Of a DNA stretch of 64,000 bases, positions 34,357 through 46,435 are shown in pieces. The translations under genes and the position numbers were made by a program. The notes below the pieces were generated by a model. That model made no database searches. It was not told the DNA's origin and worked only from the letters and a program-made list of their open reading frames with translations. The DNA is taken from NCBI RefSeq assembly GCF_020536995.1, contig NC_068359.1:106215257-106279256 (forward strand). The letters run 5' to 3'. Numbering within the stretch: position 1 is the first letter of the stretch; each line of letters opens with the position of its first letter. This DNA comes from Dreissena polymorpha (Eukaryota > Mollusca > Bivalvia > Myida > Dreissenidae).

Positions 34357-34575
34357 CCCTTTACCAAACACCAACAGGATTTTACGGGTTTATAGCTGAC
34401 GACTTTATAAAAAATTATGATAAAATGAGAAATTGCTCAAGATGAGCAATTTCTCCTTTTATCACAATTATTTCTACCCTACCTGATTATTTCCTTAATA
34501 TTCCATTACAATTTAATTGTCGTCTGCAACCTTTTTCAAATTGGGAAAGTCCAAAATGTGTAGTTTGGTAAAGGG
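34357..34575. mobile_element. piggyBac-like MITE with TTAA duplication
   Basis: TTAA flanks both ends (34353-34356 and 34576-34579). The inverted ends are CCCTTTACCAAAC and GTTTGGTAAAGGG. A TTAA target and CCC terminus are the marks of piggyBac elements. The centre holds a hairpin, GAGAAATTGCTC and GAGCAATTTCTC. 219 bp, non-coding. Confidence 0.8.
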
Positions 34576-35215
34576 TTAAGGCATTTTGATTCCTACGGGT
34601 CTTGTGAATCTGTTTCAAATCAAATGCGTATATTTGATCTTCAGCATCTAAAAATATGTGAAATAGAAAGAACGACAATATCTTTTGGAGAGATAAATGT
34701 ACCTACGTTATAAGCAATGGGACTGTGCTTCAAAGGAACAATTCACAGGCTTTTTAGTCTGTTTAGTTAACACGGTGGTAACTTTTTCCATATATAAAAA
34801 TGCTCACCCTTCCAACTTTAAGCGCCCAATGGGACGAGGGATAGACAGAGAAAGTCACATGCTTGAGTACATTTCAACCCATGCGCATTGCGTTTTTTTC
34901 GCATAAAAAAACAGTGGAGCGATACAGGGCCATCATGGCCCTCTTGTTTTTAACTGCCTTGGTTTATAGGCTTCCACCACCGTGAGCCACGGAAAACTTT
35001 GTCACGGAAAAGACAATCAGCTGTTTATTTTTTTTTTACGCTATACGCAGAGACTTTTACATTATTTGCGTAAGTCCAGATTGGCTTGCTTAAATGTACG
35101 CATGGAAATGACAAATTGAGCGTATCTTGATATTTCTAATGAGTATATTACGCTGATACGCATCTTATTTAGAACGCTGTTGATTTATGATTAGAAAAAT
35201 GCAGACAACTTTTGG
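34576..35215. other. Repeat flank, no gene
   Basis: TCATGGCCCTCTTGTTTTT near 34933 is probably the right end of the element that carries the 144-bp array. The rest shows nothing recognisable. Confidence 0.4.
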
Positions 35216-35820
35216 ATCAGAGCTTGCAAGTGCTTGTGTAAATCAAAAGTGTAGCGAAAACATGATAAACAAGATGCGTTTGTGAAACACAATGTCCCCC
35301 TATATGACGTTTGACCTTGGAGGATGACCTTGACCTTGTGAAGGATGACCTTGACCTTTTACCACTCAAAATGTGCAGCTCCATGAGATACACATGCATG
35401 CCAAATATCAAGTTGCTATCTTCAAAATTGCAAAAGTATTCATAAAATAAGCGATTTGGGCCACATATATTTGACCTCTGACCTTGAAGGATGACCTTGA
35501 CCTTTCACCACTCAAAATGTGCAGCTCCATGAGATACACATGCATGCCAAATATCAAGTTGCTATCTTCAATATTGCAAAAATATTCATAAAATGAGCGA
35601 TTTTGGTCACATATATTTGACCTCTGACCTTGAAGGATGACCTTGACCTTTCACCACTCAAAATGTGCAGCTTCATGAGATACACATGCATGCCAAATAT
35701 GAAGTTGCTATCTTCAATATTGCAAAAGTTATTGCAAAATGTTAAAGTTGGGCCAAACAGACCAACAGACAGACAGGGCAAAAACAATATGTCCCCCACT
35801 ACTATAGTGGGGGACATAAA
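35216..35820 (-). repeat. AGGTCA-type dispersed repeat, three-unit copy
   Basis: The minus-strand unit is the same as at 235-520: CATGTGTATCTCATGGAGCT and AAGGTCAAGGTCATCC recur at about 145-bp spacing (near 35360, 35510 and 35655). The end has CTGT-type microsatellite and CCCCCACTACTATAGTGGGG, a hairpin like the one at 242-266. Confidence 0.85.
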
Positions 35821-36354
35821 AACAAAAATGTTGGGGAAATATTGATGTGGAAGTTCAGGCACAGCTACAATTATTGGCACGACGTTAACAATACATTCAT
35901 GGATATGACGGCATGGGAGACAACTCTGCCCGAAGATTGGCACAGCGGTAATATAGACAGCACTTATGCAGAATCTTGAAATAATCTTCCTTACTTATTG
36001 GGAAACTGCAAATGCTTTCTGATTTATCCAAGTTTGTTTGAATAGGTTTTCACTGCTTTGTCAATTACCTAATTTGGTGAACGACACCATTTGCAAAAGA
36101 ATTAGCAAACAAATTACCAAAACCTTTTCAAAGATTGATTTTGATTGAAAGATTGGGAAACAACAGCCAAAGGCATCACTTATTACAAACAAGAGCTGTC
36201 AAAAGACAGCATGCTCGACTTTTCGAGTACTTGACAGTATAACGTAAGCCATCATGGGGATATTGTTCAGATTCAATATGGTCAAGGTACATTGTAATAT
36301 AGTCATATTCTAACTGGAAGAGGACCATAATTTTATTGAAAAATAAGCAGCATA
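35821..36354. other. No gene recognised
   Basis: Non-repetitive AT-rich DNA as far as I can see. Confidence 0.4.
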
Positions 36355-37052
36355 CAGTGTTTTTTTTCACTTATAGGGGAATGGTGGCGGGGCCCGTCCA
36401 AAGGGGAAAAAACGCGTCGTTTTTTTTGGAAAAGGGGAAAATAAAAAATTCACTCTTTTATATGTAATGATATTTATTATATGAATACACATGTATGTAT
36501 GAAAGTTATATTCACAGCTGAATGTCTCTGTCCTTTTTCTTAAATATATATCAATGATTTTTTCAACATTAGTTTCAGACAGTTCAGCCTTCATGCACAG
36601 TCTCAGTTTTCCTAGCCATTTTGAGTCTTATTGAGATTTTTTAAATCGCTAAAATGGAAAATTTGAGCATTTTTTTATCAATAAAATGGACCATATCGGA
36701 ATGTTTTTATCAACAAATATTGACACAATATAGATACATCAGGCCATTTCCTGGTCATTTTGGGAAAAAAATGCAATCCATGTGAAAAGTCTACTGATTT
36801 GGGAAAAACTAATTTAATATAACTCTTTATAATAATTCAAAATCATATTAAATATAGATATATACTTTGTTAGTTGTTTATGAAATAAATTTGAGATATA
36901 TTTATCATTAGACAATTCTTTAAAAAAAAAAAAGAATTTTTTTTTAACTTCTGGAGGGGATTTTTTCTACAAAATGGGGGGAAAATATATACTCTTTTTT
37001 GAGGGGAATGGGGCCAAATATCTGCCCCGAAATTGCCATTAAAAAAACACTG
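36355..37052. mobile_element. TIR element, CAGTGTTTTTTTTC family, 5-bp duplication
   Basis: Left end CAGTGTTTTTTTTCACTT, right end ATTAAAAAAACACTG, flanked by GCATA on both sides (36350-36354 and 37053-37057). Subterminal GGCGGGGCCCGTCC on the left and GAATGGGGCCAAAT on the right. Non-coding. Confidence 0.85.
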
Positions 37053-37074
37053 GCATATAACACATTTGATAAAG

Positions 37075-37387
37075 CAGGGCTCAACATTAACGGTTCTCCT
37101 ATTGCGGTCCGGGCAAGTTATTTTATAATCTAGTTGTCCGCCCGTGCAAGTGCAAAAAAGAACAAAGAGCATTTAATTTAGACTTTAATTGTTTAATAAT
37201 TTTGTTTAATGTTCAAAAATAAAAAAGATTTTGTGGTGTATCATTTTGATCTTTATTAAAAAATGAGGTTTACAGTTAATGTGATATTTCATGTTTGGGC
37301 AAGTGGCTTTACGTTCAGGGCAAAAGTAGATTTTCTAAGTACTTGCCCGGCAAGGCAAGTTGATTTTTAGGTTAATGTTGAGCCCAG
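37075..37387. mobile_element. Short TIR element CAGGGCTCAACATTAAC
   Basis: GGGCTCAACATTAAC at the left and GTTAATGTTGAGCCC at the right; inside are GTCCGGGCAAGT and TGCCCGGCAAGGCAAGT. The right CTG end and the target duplication are not clear. A half copy may lie at 10031. Confidence 0.7.
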
Positions 37388-37437
37388 AGCTACTATTAAT
37401 CCATTAACAAACTACTTACGTGTGTCTTATGTAATTT

Positions 37438-37723
37438 AACAAGAGCACCGCATAACGGGTGCCACGCTTGGCTGCAAAAGCTTGTCAGATTTTTTTTAGA
37501 GGTCACAGTGACCTTGACCTTTGACCTAGTGACTTAAAAATGGGTGTGGCGTGTAGAACTCATCAAGGTGCATCTACATATGAAGTTTCAAAGTTGTAGG
37601 TGGAAGGACTTTGATTTAAGAGCCAATTTTAAAAACCTTAACAAACCTTGACACGGACGGCGGACACGACGAGCTGGCTATGACAATACCTCGGGTTTTG
37701 TCCGAAAACAGCCGAGCTAAAAA
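37438..37723 (+). repeat. AAGAGCACCGC...GAGCTAAAA element, short copy
   Basis: Starts AACAAGAGCACCGCATAACG and ends CGAAAACAGCCGAGCTAAAA. It contains GGTCACAGTGACC at 37501-37513, a perfect GGTCAnnnTGACC palindrome, followed by TTGACCTTTGACCT. Inverse copies lie at 57882 and 62370. Confidence 0.88.
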
Positions 37724-38664
37724 TCAAAGCATCACCCGGAATAAACATGACCTACTTTTAAATGAAAACCCGAAATTATAGGTTGGCGTTAAGGAAAAAA
37801 AATTAGAAGCCAAATTTCAGCGACCAACATTATTTATAACTTTATTTGCTCAATGAACAACATAACCATTTATCATGAATTTATAAGTAATGAGGTATCA
37901 ACAAGCCACATTTAAAATAATTATTTGTCACCTGAAATCAAATACTTTCATGTTTTTTTATATTTCATTTATATTTATGTTCATGCATTGGCACAAATGG
38001 TATACAATGTTAGAACTTTCAGACGTCCCGGTCTTCAATTGGGTGGCTCTTGCGATAGGTAACTCCTATCCGCTCCCCCCCACTTCTCCTTATAATTTAT
38101 TGCCATAGTCTGGTGCTTCTTGATTCTTTAAAAATATATTTACTGCAATGTATTCATGAATTGACATATTTTCCTATAGTTATACTTTCAATAGATTATT
38201 TATTCAAACGTACCGGTAATTTCGTAAGTTTAAAATACTGCATGTACTGAGTTGCTAGGCTATATTTAGTTACAGTTAATCGTCTGTTGGAAAAAAGCAT
38301 GCTTTCCATGCGTGGAACTTGACATTGCCAACGACAGAAATAATTTTGCGCTCTTTCTTAAAACACAGGTTTTACATGGCATATTGTATAGTGAATGGTT
38401 ATAATCACGTGGCTGATAACTGTGTAAATCAGTTCTATAAATAGACACAGAAAAGAACTGTTTTATTTAGTACTACTAAATAAATAGAATCGATGAAATA
38501 TACATGTACATGCACTGGAATTAAATTGGTACTGCATCAAATTCTTCTGCCTAAAGCCCAAATGGGGAGAATTGGTAACATCTTTGGGAGAAATGGTACA
38601 TTTGCGTCATATATATCTTAATTTTACGTATATTTTGTGGCAACTTAAAGGATACATGTAAGTG
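37724..38664. other. No gene recognised
   Basis: AT-rich DNA; a CCCAAATGGGGAGAA-type word near 38560 may be an old TIR-element remnant. Confidence 0.4.
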
Positions 38665-39535
38665 CAGTCTCCGCCAAACATGGTTGGACCCACGGACATG
38701 TCCTGTAAAATTTTGTAAGGTCCGGCCTGTCGGTCTAATTTACAGGACCAATTGTCCGGTAAAAAAAAGAACGAAATTGTTGATTATTTATGTTTTTACG
38801 GCTCTGAAAGTTTTCCGTGTTATAAAAATAGCGATCGCGTCTTTCTGTTCCAACGCTCTACTCTACGGAATTTTGCGATGCACCTGATTGGTCCATTTTT
38901 TTGCGTCGTTACCATATGACGAATGCTCGTCATGACGGTCTAAATCCATGACGGCCTAGTCGCTGATTAAGATTATTATAAATCTGATTATTAAATGATA
39001 CAAATATCAATTTGTATGGACGTAATTGATATAGTTATTAATACTTGTGATCATCTTCATTCGCAATGTCATGATCTTGACTGTCAATGTCCCTGCGCGA
39101 AAAAGGCTGGTGATCAATTATCTAGGCCGTCGTCGGTTTAGGCCGTATTGACCAGATTCCTCTCTGACATGCGCACTGAGACTTAGCAACAAGAATCAAC
39201 AAACGCTACCGCCGAGTTTGAAAACTGTTTGAAAAATGTTTCTACGATATTACGAGGGAGCGACTCCCGGTGGAAAACGACCGGCACCACCTGAAAATGA
39301 AATGCTCCTTAAATCTTTTTGTACATAGTGCAATTATAATGATAAATGTGTTCAATAGTTTTCAGAACATGTTTCATCAAACTAAACAAGTACCATGTAT
39401 GGCCGCTTTTCGTGTTATTTTATTAATATATTTATGTAGTTGGTAGGTCCTGTAAAAAAAGAGGAGGTCCTGTATTTTTTCCCAGTTTACAGGACCTACT
39501 GTCCTGTAAAAATTTGACTAGTTTGGCGGAGACTG
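38665..39535. mobile_element. TIR element CAGTCTCCGCCAAAC, 6-bp duplication
   Basis: Inverted ends CAGTCTCCGCCAAAC and GTTTGGCGGAGACTG, flanked by TAAGTG on both sides (38659-38664 and 39536-39541). Subterminal ATGTCCTGTAAAATTTTG and its inverse. 871 bp, no transposase. Confidence 0.9.
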
Positions 39536-39772
39536 TAAGTGGTTCCTGTTCGGCGCTCAATCAACTCTTCACTTGTTTTATACAATAAGTTTTATACAAT
39601 AAGACATGTTAAGTGTATAAAACCTACATTTGTTCTTATTTCTCTTTGATTGTTGATAATGATGATACTTTAATTTTATTTTTCCTGAACAGGTGTATCA
39701 AATAAACTTCAATTGTAACAAACCAGTAATGTTCAGAATCTTTTTACTTCCTTGTTAATTTTAAGCAATTTA

Positions 39773-41337
39773 GGCCACGACTTTTATATTTCTTGGTTTA
39801 CAAAACCGCCGACCCTAATTTTTGGAAAATGGGAAAAAAAATAAAATCGGAAAATCGTCTTTTTTTTAAATATTTTATTCCCGACCGCACTTCAAAATGA
39901 GCGAAATGAGAAAAAACGATCCGGTTTGAGTACGGTTGCGAATAAAATCAAGTAAGTACAATCAACGATTGGTTCACATATATTGCAGAGATCGGGATAT
40001 TTTTCAATGTGACACATTATGTACCAGTCCTTTTATGGGCACTTCTCAAAATTTATTTCGGGTAAAAATTACAGACAATAAGAAAATCAGCGTAAGTCAA
40101 ATGTCGACCCCATCAAAATTTATTTCCGTGTCTGTGACGCAACTATATTGTTTAACATGTTAATTATATTAAACAAACCCGATAGTATTTGATAATAAGT
40201 ATAAATAATCCAATAAAACACTGCCATTATTTACGATATATGTGTTTAGGAATTTTGTAAACACGTCCGCCATAGTTTATAGGAACTGTACAGAAAGTTT
40301 GGAAATCGGAACAAATCGGTATATCTCGGAAAATCATTGATAAATGTATTTGTCGTTTCAATGCTTAGGGCCGAGTAATTTCGGCAAATCGGAACTCAAC
40401 TTGTGTAAAACACTAGCTCAATTAACCGTTAAACTCCGCCTCCGTTCTCTGCAAAAGATTCGAAGGCGGAGCTATGCACGTGCTTTTATTAAATTGGAGG
40501 ATTGCAATTGAGAAACAAACACACGATTGGTTCGGCATGTTGATTGCTAGACAAAGGAAGCCAATTTTTTCGGCGCGAAATTTGTCGCTTTATTGCTTCC
40601 GACAGAAAGCGGCTTTCCTTTGATGACGTCAAACTGTCAATTCACACAGACTGCACATTTTCGGAAGACTTTAACTGACTCCTTGTTTACAATTCCAGTA
40701 AAACAAAACACTTGCTAACATTAAACTTTGGATTAAATTATCAAAATAAAGCAAAAGCGAAGTTGACAAATATGATTAAATTAATTCGCGTCAGTTCAAA
40801 TAAGACGTTTTGCGTTGTAAATCAACGAGTTTTCATGACAACAACAACTTTGACAAACATTACCGCGACGACGCATGGATCGATCTACCTCGATTTTTTT
40901 TCATGTACCATCTCATAAGTCGAGTAAGAGCAAACACATACCGGGTAATTTGTGTATGAGTAGTTTATCTTATATAAGATTTATGCAACGGGCATCGCAT
41001 TGCGTAATGGTGCGCATCCAATTATGGAAATGAAGCGCAGTTTTTCGTTTTAATGGGAGAAGAACGCATGTCATGTAATGGAGTGTTTAAAATTGCCTGA
41101 TGTTACATAAGGTGCTGTTAGGACTCATTTCATTTGAAGATATAGATGTGTTTCATTGCATAATTTGATTTTTTGTCTCTGTGTTAAGGTTATAAAAGAT
41201 ATGTTGTCTTTGTTCTGATGTTATTAGCATTAACTTTTTTTTCCAATGATGTTTTTTTTTTTTTTTTTTTTTTCGACCGCCCGATGGACCATTTTCAAAA
41301 TAATTTTTGTAAACCAATAAAAAAAAAAGTCGTGGCC
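39773..41337. mobile_element. PIF/Harbinger-like element with TTA duplication
   Basis: Ends GGCCACGACTTTT and AAAAGTCGTGGCC, with further inverted match in TTGGTTTACAAAA, flanked by TTA (39770-39772 and 41338-41340). TWA targets and GG termini are marks of PIF/Harbinger. The interior, 1565 bp, has no convincing transposase or Myb-like gene. CTCCGCCT and GAAGGCGGAGCTATGCAC near 40440-40475 recur, inverted, at 10200-10260 in OTUD3 intron 2. Confidence 0.7.
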
Positions 41338-41471
41338 TTAACATAAAATCAAATTCATATTTTGTTACAAATATTTGTTTTAAATTACTAATTCATTTTA
41401 AATCTCATTTTACAGCATAGATTCCAAATCTGACCTGTAAATGAGCCCCATATTTATTGCCAGTGCTAGGT

Positions 41472-43189
41472 CAGGGTCTTCCCCAGGCCATTTAAGCGCC
41501 CCTTGCCGGGGCGCTTGAATTTCGAAATCAGAGTACCCGGGGCGCTTGAAATTTTCCGATCAGTGTATTTTTCAGTAAAAGAAAGTGGAGATTGTCCAAA
41601 AAAATCAAGGTTTCTCTATCAGTGTATCAATATTCCCTGTTTTAAAAGAGCACTCGGTAACTACTTTCACAAGTAATCGCCATAAACACCACATGGGGTA
41701 ATGGATAATCCACTGATAAGAGAATAGCATGACGCGCGTATCGATTATTCTAGCCACATTACACGGTCATTTAAATGCTGACAAGGATGTATCTGGTAAC
41801 TTTCCAGTCGTCAAATTGTGAAGTTCATCGTCCAATCGGTTACGCGAATGCTTATGAGGGCGGGGTTAACTATCGACCATTATTTTTGATTGACGTCGGT
41901 CATGAAGTAAGAGTTTATCCCAGCTTGATTAGCAAGTAGTTGTACCATTTGAGTAATATAAAACCGGTAATTAGTACAGTACAGAACATTAAAGACGGTT
42001 TCGGGCATCATCATCACACCTTTTTACTGTAAACAAGTGTTACCTGTGACTCATAATTAATACGAGAAATTAATTGCAAGTGGTAAACAATTAATTATTA
42101 TGCGGTTACAATTATGTGATAACAGTTTATTTAATTCCAGTACATGTATATTTCAACATGTCCATTTATAGAACTGATTCACCTCGTTTTTCTGACATTT
42201 ATTCGACACGTAATGCGCTTTAACACATTTTCGTTGAATTAATTACGCACACTTGTAAATGTTTCGTCCGATAATCGATAGTTGAGAAGACTGATGATGG
42301 CAACCGGCCGTGATCCTCGTGGACAACGTGAATTTCATGCATAATTCCGTCAAAACATTTATTTGACTCGTAAAGTGTGTAAACAAATTATCATTGAATT
42401 TATAACGCAACGGTTAATATTTGTTGAAATCTCAAATGGGAATAATTAAATTTGTAATCCGAAACCCATTACCGTAAGTCGATGTTAACCCGTTTTTAAT
42501 CCGAAACACATTTCCGAATGTAAATGTTACCGCAACGTTAAATATTTTTGCTTCAAATTAGCAGTGCAAATTTATTTTGTGTCGAATCTTTTTCTCAATT
42601 AAAAAGAGCGCGAAAATAATGCAGCATGTACAACGTCGCGTCTATTGCATACAAATGGCGTGTATTGAGCGTTGTAACAATCACACAACAGGTCAGGGGA
42701 TTGACGCATATTCAGAGGCAATATTTCATCAAATCTATAAATAGTCACTTAAAAAATGGCAAGGTTTGTGTTAAAGAAATAACTGAAAGCTTTTATCGTA
42801 AATATTTACCAGAAAGAGATTGATAAAAACGGAATAAACGGGATTATCGGGTAATAAATAGAAACTTGAAAAATAGTAAGTATACAGTAATAGAGTCGGG
42901 TTGAAACGGATGTATTGGGGAATCGTTCGAGTCGGGATTTTACTATCTGTGCGGAAAAGTTTTAAAACAATTAAACAATATAAAAAATATATTTTTAAAT
43001 GACTGGGGGATTTTTTTGAAGAGTCATAGCGCACCAAATGACGTCTTTTGACGCTGTTTTTCTTTGAGTTATAACGCACCACAGAACGTGAATTGACACG
43101 TTAAATTTAAAAAAAATCAACGTCGGGAGGGGACACACCTCCTGAACCCACCCCCGGGGCGCCTGAACAAATTCCTGGGGAAGGCACTG
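41472..43189 (+). mobile_element. 1.7-kb TIR element CAGGGTCTTCCCCAGG, copy A, 5-bp duplication
   Basis: Ends CAGGGTCTTCCCCAGGCC and CCTGGGGAAGGCACTG, flanked by TAGGT (41467-41471 and 43190-43194). Subterminal CCCCTTGCCGGGGCGC and GGGGCGCCTGAAC. It is about 95 percent identical to copy B at 43959. Non-autonomous; one 65-codon frame near 42626 is shared with copy B but shows no known motif. Confidence 0.92.
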
Positions 43190-43559
43190 TAGGTTACATG
43201 TACCTCTTCCAATTTGATCATTTGGGCTATTTAACTTTGCTTATTTAAGCACAGTTATTTGTAGCCAGCACAAGGCAATTAATCAAGGCATCATCTATGA
43301 ACAATTTTAAGAAGTCTAAAAGCTCCAGACTGTTCTTTTGAATGTTCAACTTTGCATGACTTGTAAATGGGGCAACTTATGGCTGAGAATCCTCCTGTGT
43401 CCAATTCCCCACATCAAATTGATTTTAATCGGTCAATGTCTGGCACAATTAAATCATTAAAAGGGGGAGATGTTATTTCGCCTTCATGAAATTAATGTGC
43501 GAAATTAATATTCCCTGGGCGAACAAATCGCCTACTTCGCCCACTCGCAAAACCCCTGA

Positions 43560-43953
43560 ATTGTTTACGGGTTTTGTTTTTCACAACTTACTCGCCGTAA
43601 GTAATTAATTGCTTACCATTCGCAATTATCTTTTCATATGTAACAAACCGTCTTTAATGTCCTGTTCTATTTCCTGTTTTATATTCCGTTAATGGTAAAA
43701 CTGTTAACTCTTACTTCATTTCCGACGTCAATCAAAAATAATGTTCGCCAGTTAACTCCGCCCATATACGCATTCTCGTAACATATTGGATGATGAACAT
43801 CACAATTTGGCGCCTGGAAAGTTACCTGGTAATTTCCCGTGATGCATCTTACATGGCTGTGTTTAGTGACTTGATTATTTAAAACACATGTCATGGTATC
43901 TGTTACCCCATGTGGCGTTTATGGCGATTACCCGTAAAAGTAGGTACCGAGTA
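43560..43953 (-). mobile_element. Older inverted relative of the 1.7-kb element, left part
   Basis: On the minus strand this matches the left third of copies A and B: GCGATTACCCGTAAAAGTAG inverts ACTTTCACAAGTAATCGCC, and GATGAACATCACAATTTGG inverts the CAAATTGTGAAGTTCATCG region. It continues after copy B at 45707-45780. Confidence 0.7.
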
Positions 43954-43958
43954 GGTAC

Positions 43959-45701
43959 CAGGGTCTTCCCCAGGCCATTTAAGCACCCCTTGCCGGGGCG
44001 CTTGAATTTCGAAGTCAGAGTCCCCGGGGCGCTTGAAATTTTCCGATCAGTGTATTCTTCAGTAAAAGAAAGTGGAGATTGTCAAAAAAAAATCAAGGTT
44101 TCCCTATCAGTGTATCAATATTCCCTGTTTTAAAAGAGCACTCGGTACCTACTTTCACAAGTAATCGCCATAAACAACACACGGGGTAATGGATAATCCA
44201 CTGATAAGAGAATAGCATGACGCGCGTATCGATTATTCTAGCCACATTACACGGTCATTTAAATGCTGACAAGGATGTATCTGGTAACTTTCCAGTCGTC
44301 AAACTGTGAAGTTCATCGTCCAATCGGTTACGCGAATGCTTATGAGGGCGGGGTTAACTATCGACCATTATTTTTGATTGACGTCGTGCATGAAGTAAGA
44401 GTTTATCGCATCTTGATCAGCAAGAAGTTGTACCATTTGAGTAATATAAAACCGCTAATTAGTACAGTACAGAACATTAAAGACGGTTTCGGGCATCATC
44501 ATCACACCTTTTTACTGTAAACAAGTGTTACCTATGACTCAGTATTAATACGAGAAATTAATTGCAAGTGGTAAACAATTAATTATTATAGCGAGTAAGT
44601 TGTGCAAATGACTCCCAGTTACAATTATGTGATAACAATTAATTTAATTCCAGTACATGTATATTTCAACATGTCCATTTATAGAACTGATTCACCTCGT
44701 TTTTCTGACATTTATTCGACACGTTATGCGCTTTAACAAATTTCGTTGAATTAATTACGCACACTTGTAAATGTTTCGTCCGATAATCGATAGTTAGAAG
44801 ACTGATCATGGCAACCGGCCGTGATCCTCGTGGACAACGTGAATTTCATGCATAATTCCGTCAAAACATTTATTCGACTCGTAAAGTGTGTAAACAAATT
44901 ATCGTTGAATTTATAACGCAACGGTTAATATTTGTTGAAATCTCAAATGGGAATAATTAAATTTGTAATCCGAAACCCATTACCGTAAGTCGATGTTAAC
45001 GCGTTTTTAATCCGAAACACACTTCCGAATGTAAATGTTACCGCAACGTTAAATATTTTTGCTTCAAATTAGCAGTGCAAATTTATTTTGTGTCGAATCT
45101 TTTTCTCAATTAAAAAGAGCGCGAAAATTATGCAGCATGTACAACGTCGCGTCCATTGCATACAAATGGCGTGTATTGAGCGTTTTAACAAGCACACAAC
45201 AGGTCAGGGGATTGACGCATATTCAGAGGCAATATTTCATCAAATCTATAAATAGTCACTTAAAAAATGGCAAGGTTTGTGTTAAAGAAATAACTGAAAG
45301 CTTTTATCGTAAATATTTACCAGAAAGAGATTAATAAAAACGGAATAAACGGGATTATCGGGTAATAAATAGAAACTTGAAAAATAGTAAGTATACAGTA
45401 ATTGAGTCGGGTTGAAACGGATGTATTGGGGAATCGTTCGAGTCGGGATTTTACTATCTGTGCGGAAAAGTTTTAAAACAATTAAACAATATAAAAATAA
45501 AAATATTTTTAAATGACTGGGGGATTTTTTGAAGAGTCATAGCGCACCAAATGACGTCTTTTGACGCTGTTTTTTTTTAGTTATAACGCACCACAGAACG
45601 TGAATTGACAAGTTAAATTAAAAAAAAATCAACGTAGGGAGGGGACACCCCTCCCGAACCCACCCCCGGGGCGCCTGAACAAATTCCTGGGGAAGGCACT
45701 G
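43959..45701 (+). mobile_element. 1.7-kb TIR element, copy B, inserted into an inverted relative
   Basis: Same ends as copy A, flanked by GGTAC (43954-43958 and 45702-45706). The flanking DNA is itself an inverted diverged copy of the same family, so this is self-insertion. It shares the open frame beginning MLQISSANLFCVESFSQ near 45059. Confidence 0.92.
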
Positions 45702-45706
45702 GGTAC

Positions 45707-45790
45707 AAAGTTCTCTTTAAAAAGGGAATAATGATACACTTATGGAGAAACAAAGACTTTTATGACAATCTCCATTTCCGCTAAAATTTT
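45707..45790 (-). mobile_element. Older inverted relative, right part
   Basis: AAAAAGGGAATAATGATACA and GACAATCTCCATTTCC invert TGTATCAATATTCCCTG and GGAGATTGTC of copies A and B, continuing the order seen left of copy B. Confidence 0.65.
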
Positions 45791-46008
45791 AAACTTTAAT
45801 TGCCAGCTGAAAGATTCAATCGCCAAAAGCGATTTTGGCGATCGGAAACGCTAACATAGAAAACATGCGAAACTTCATTGTAATAGTCATTAATAAACAG
45901 CAAATAAATTAAAACTTCTAAACATGAAAAACATGTACTGTCCAACACTTCTTGGGGGTTTTCGACAAAGGCACGATACAATGAGGAGGGCCCATACTAT
46001 GATAATGA

Positions 46009-46435
46009 CAGTGTTCCAGCTAGGCCTAAATCGAAGGGCGCCGCGCCCTGCCCTCCCGAACCTCCGCCCTGACCCCCCCCCCCCCCCCCCCCCCGAACCT
46101 CCGCCCTGCCCCCCCCCCCCCCCAAAAAAAAAAAAAAAATATTTTTTTTTTACATATGATAATTCATAAATCTCTTATTACATTGTAATTGGTTTAATCC
46201 TCATTGAAGACATTATATTTGAATGGTTTAATAATAATGGGAATAATACAATTATTTATAACATATAAATTAACATGCAATAGAAGCATTCCAGAAACAC
46301 CCCGCGCGCTCGAACGTGCCCTTTTCACAAAATACTGCGCGTCGAAAGTGCCCTTTTGACAAAATACTGCGCGTCGAAAGTGCCCTTTTGACAAAAAAGC
46401 CCCCCTGCCCTTTTCAAATCCTAGCTGGAGCACTG
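46009..46435. mobile_element. TIR element CAGTGTTCCAGCTAGG, 6-bp duplication
   Basis: Ends CAGTGTTCCAGCTAGG and CCTAGCTGGAGCACTG; flanks TAATGA and TAATAA differ at one base. Contains a CCCCCC and A-run stretch (46072-46140) and three tandem TGCCCTTTTGACAAAATACT units near 46317-46400. Same family as 53831-55248. Confidence 0.8.

Noticed and set aside
46009-46169. Proline-rich protein frame
   Set aside because: The frame is produced by poly-C and poly-A runs inside a TIR element.
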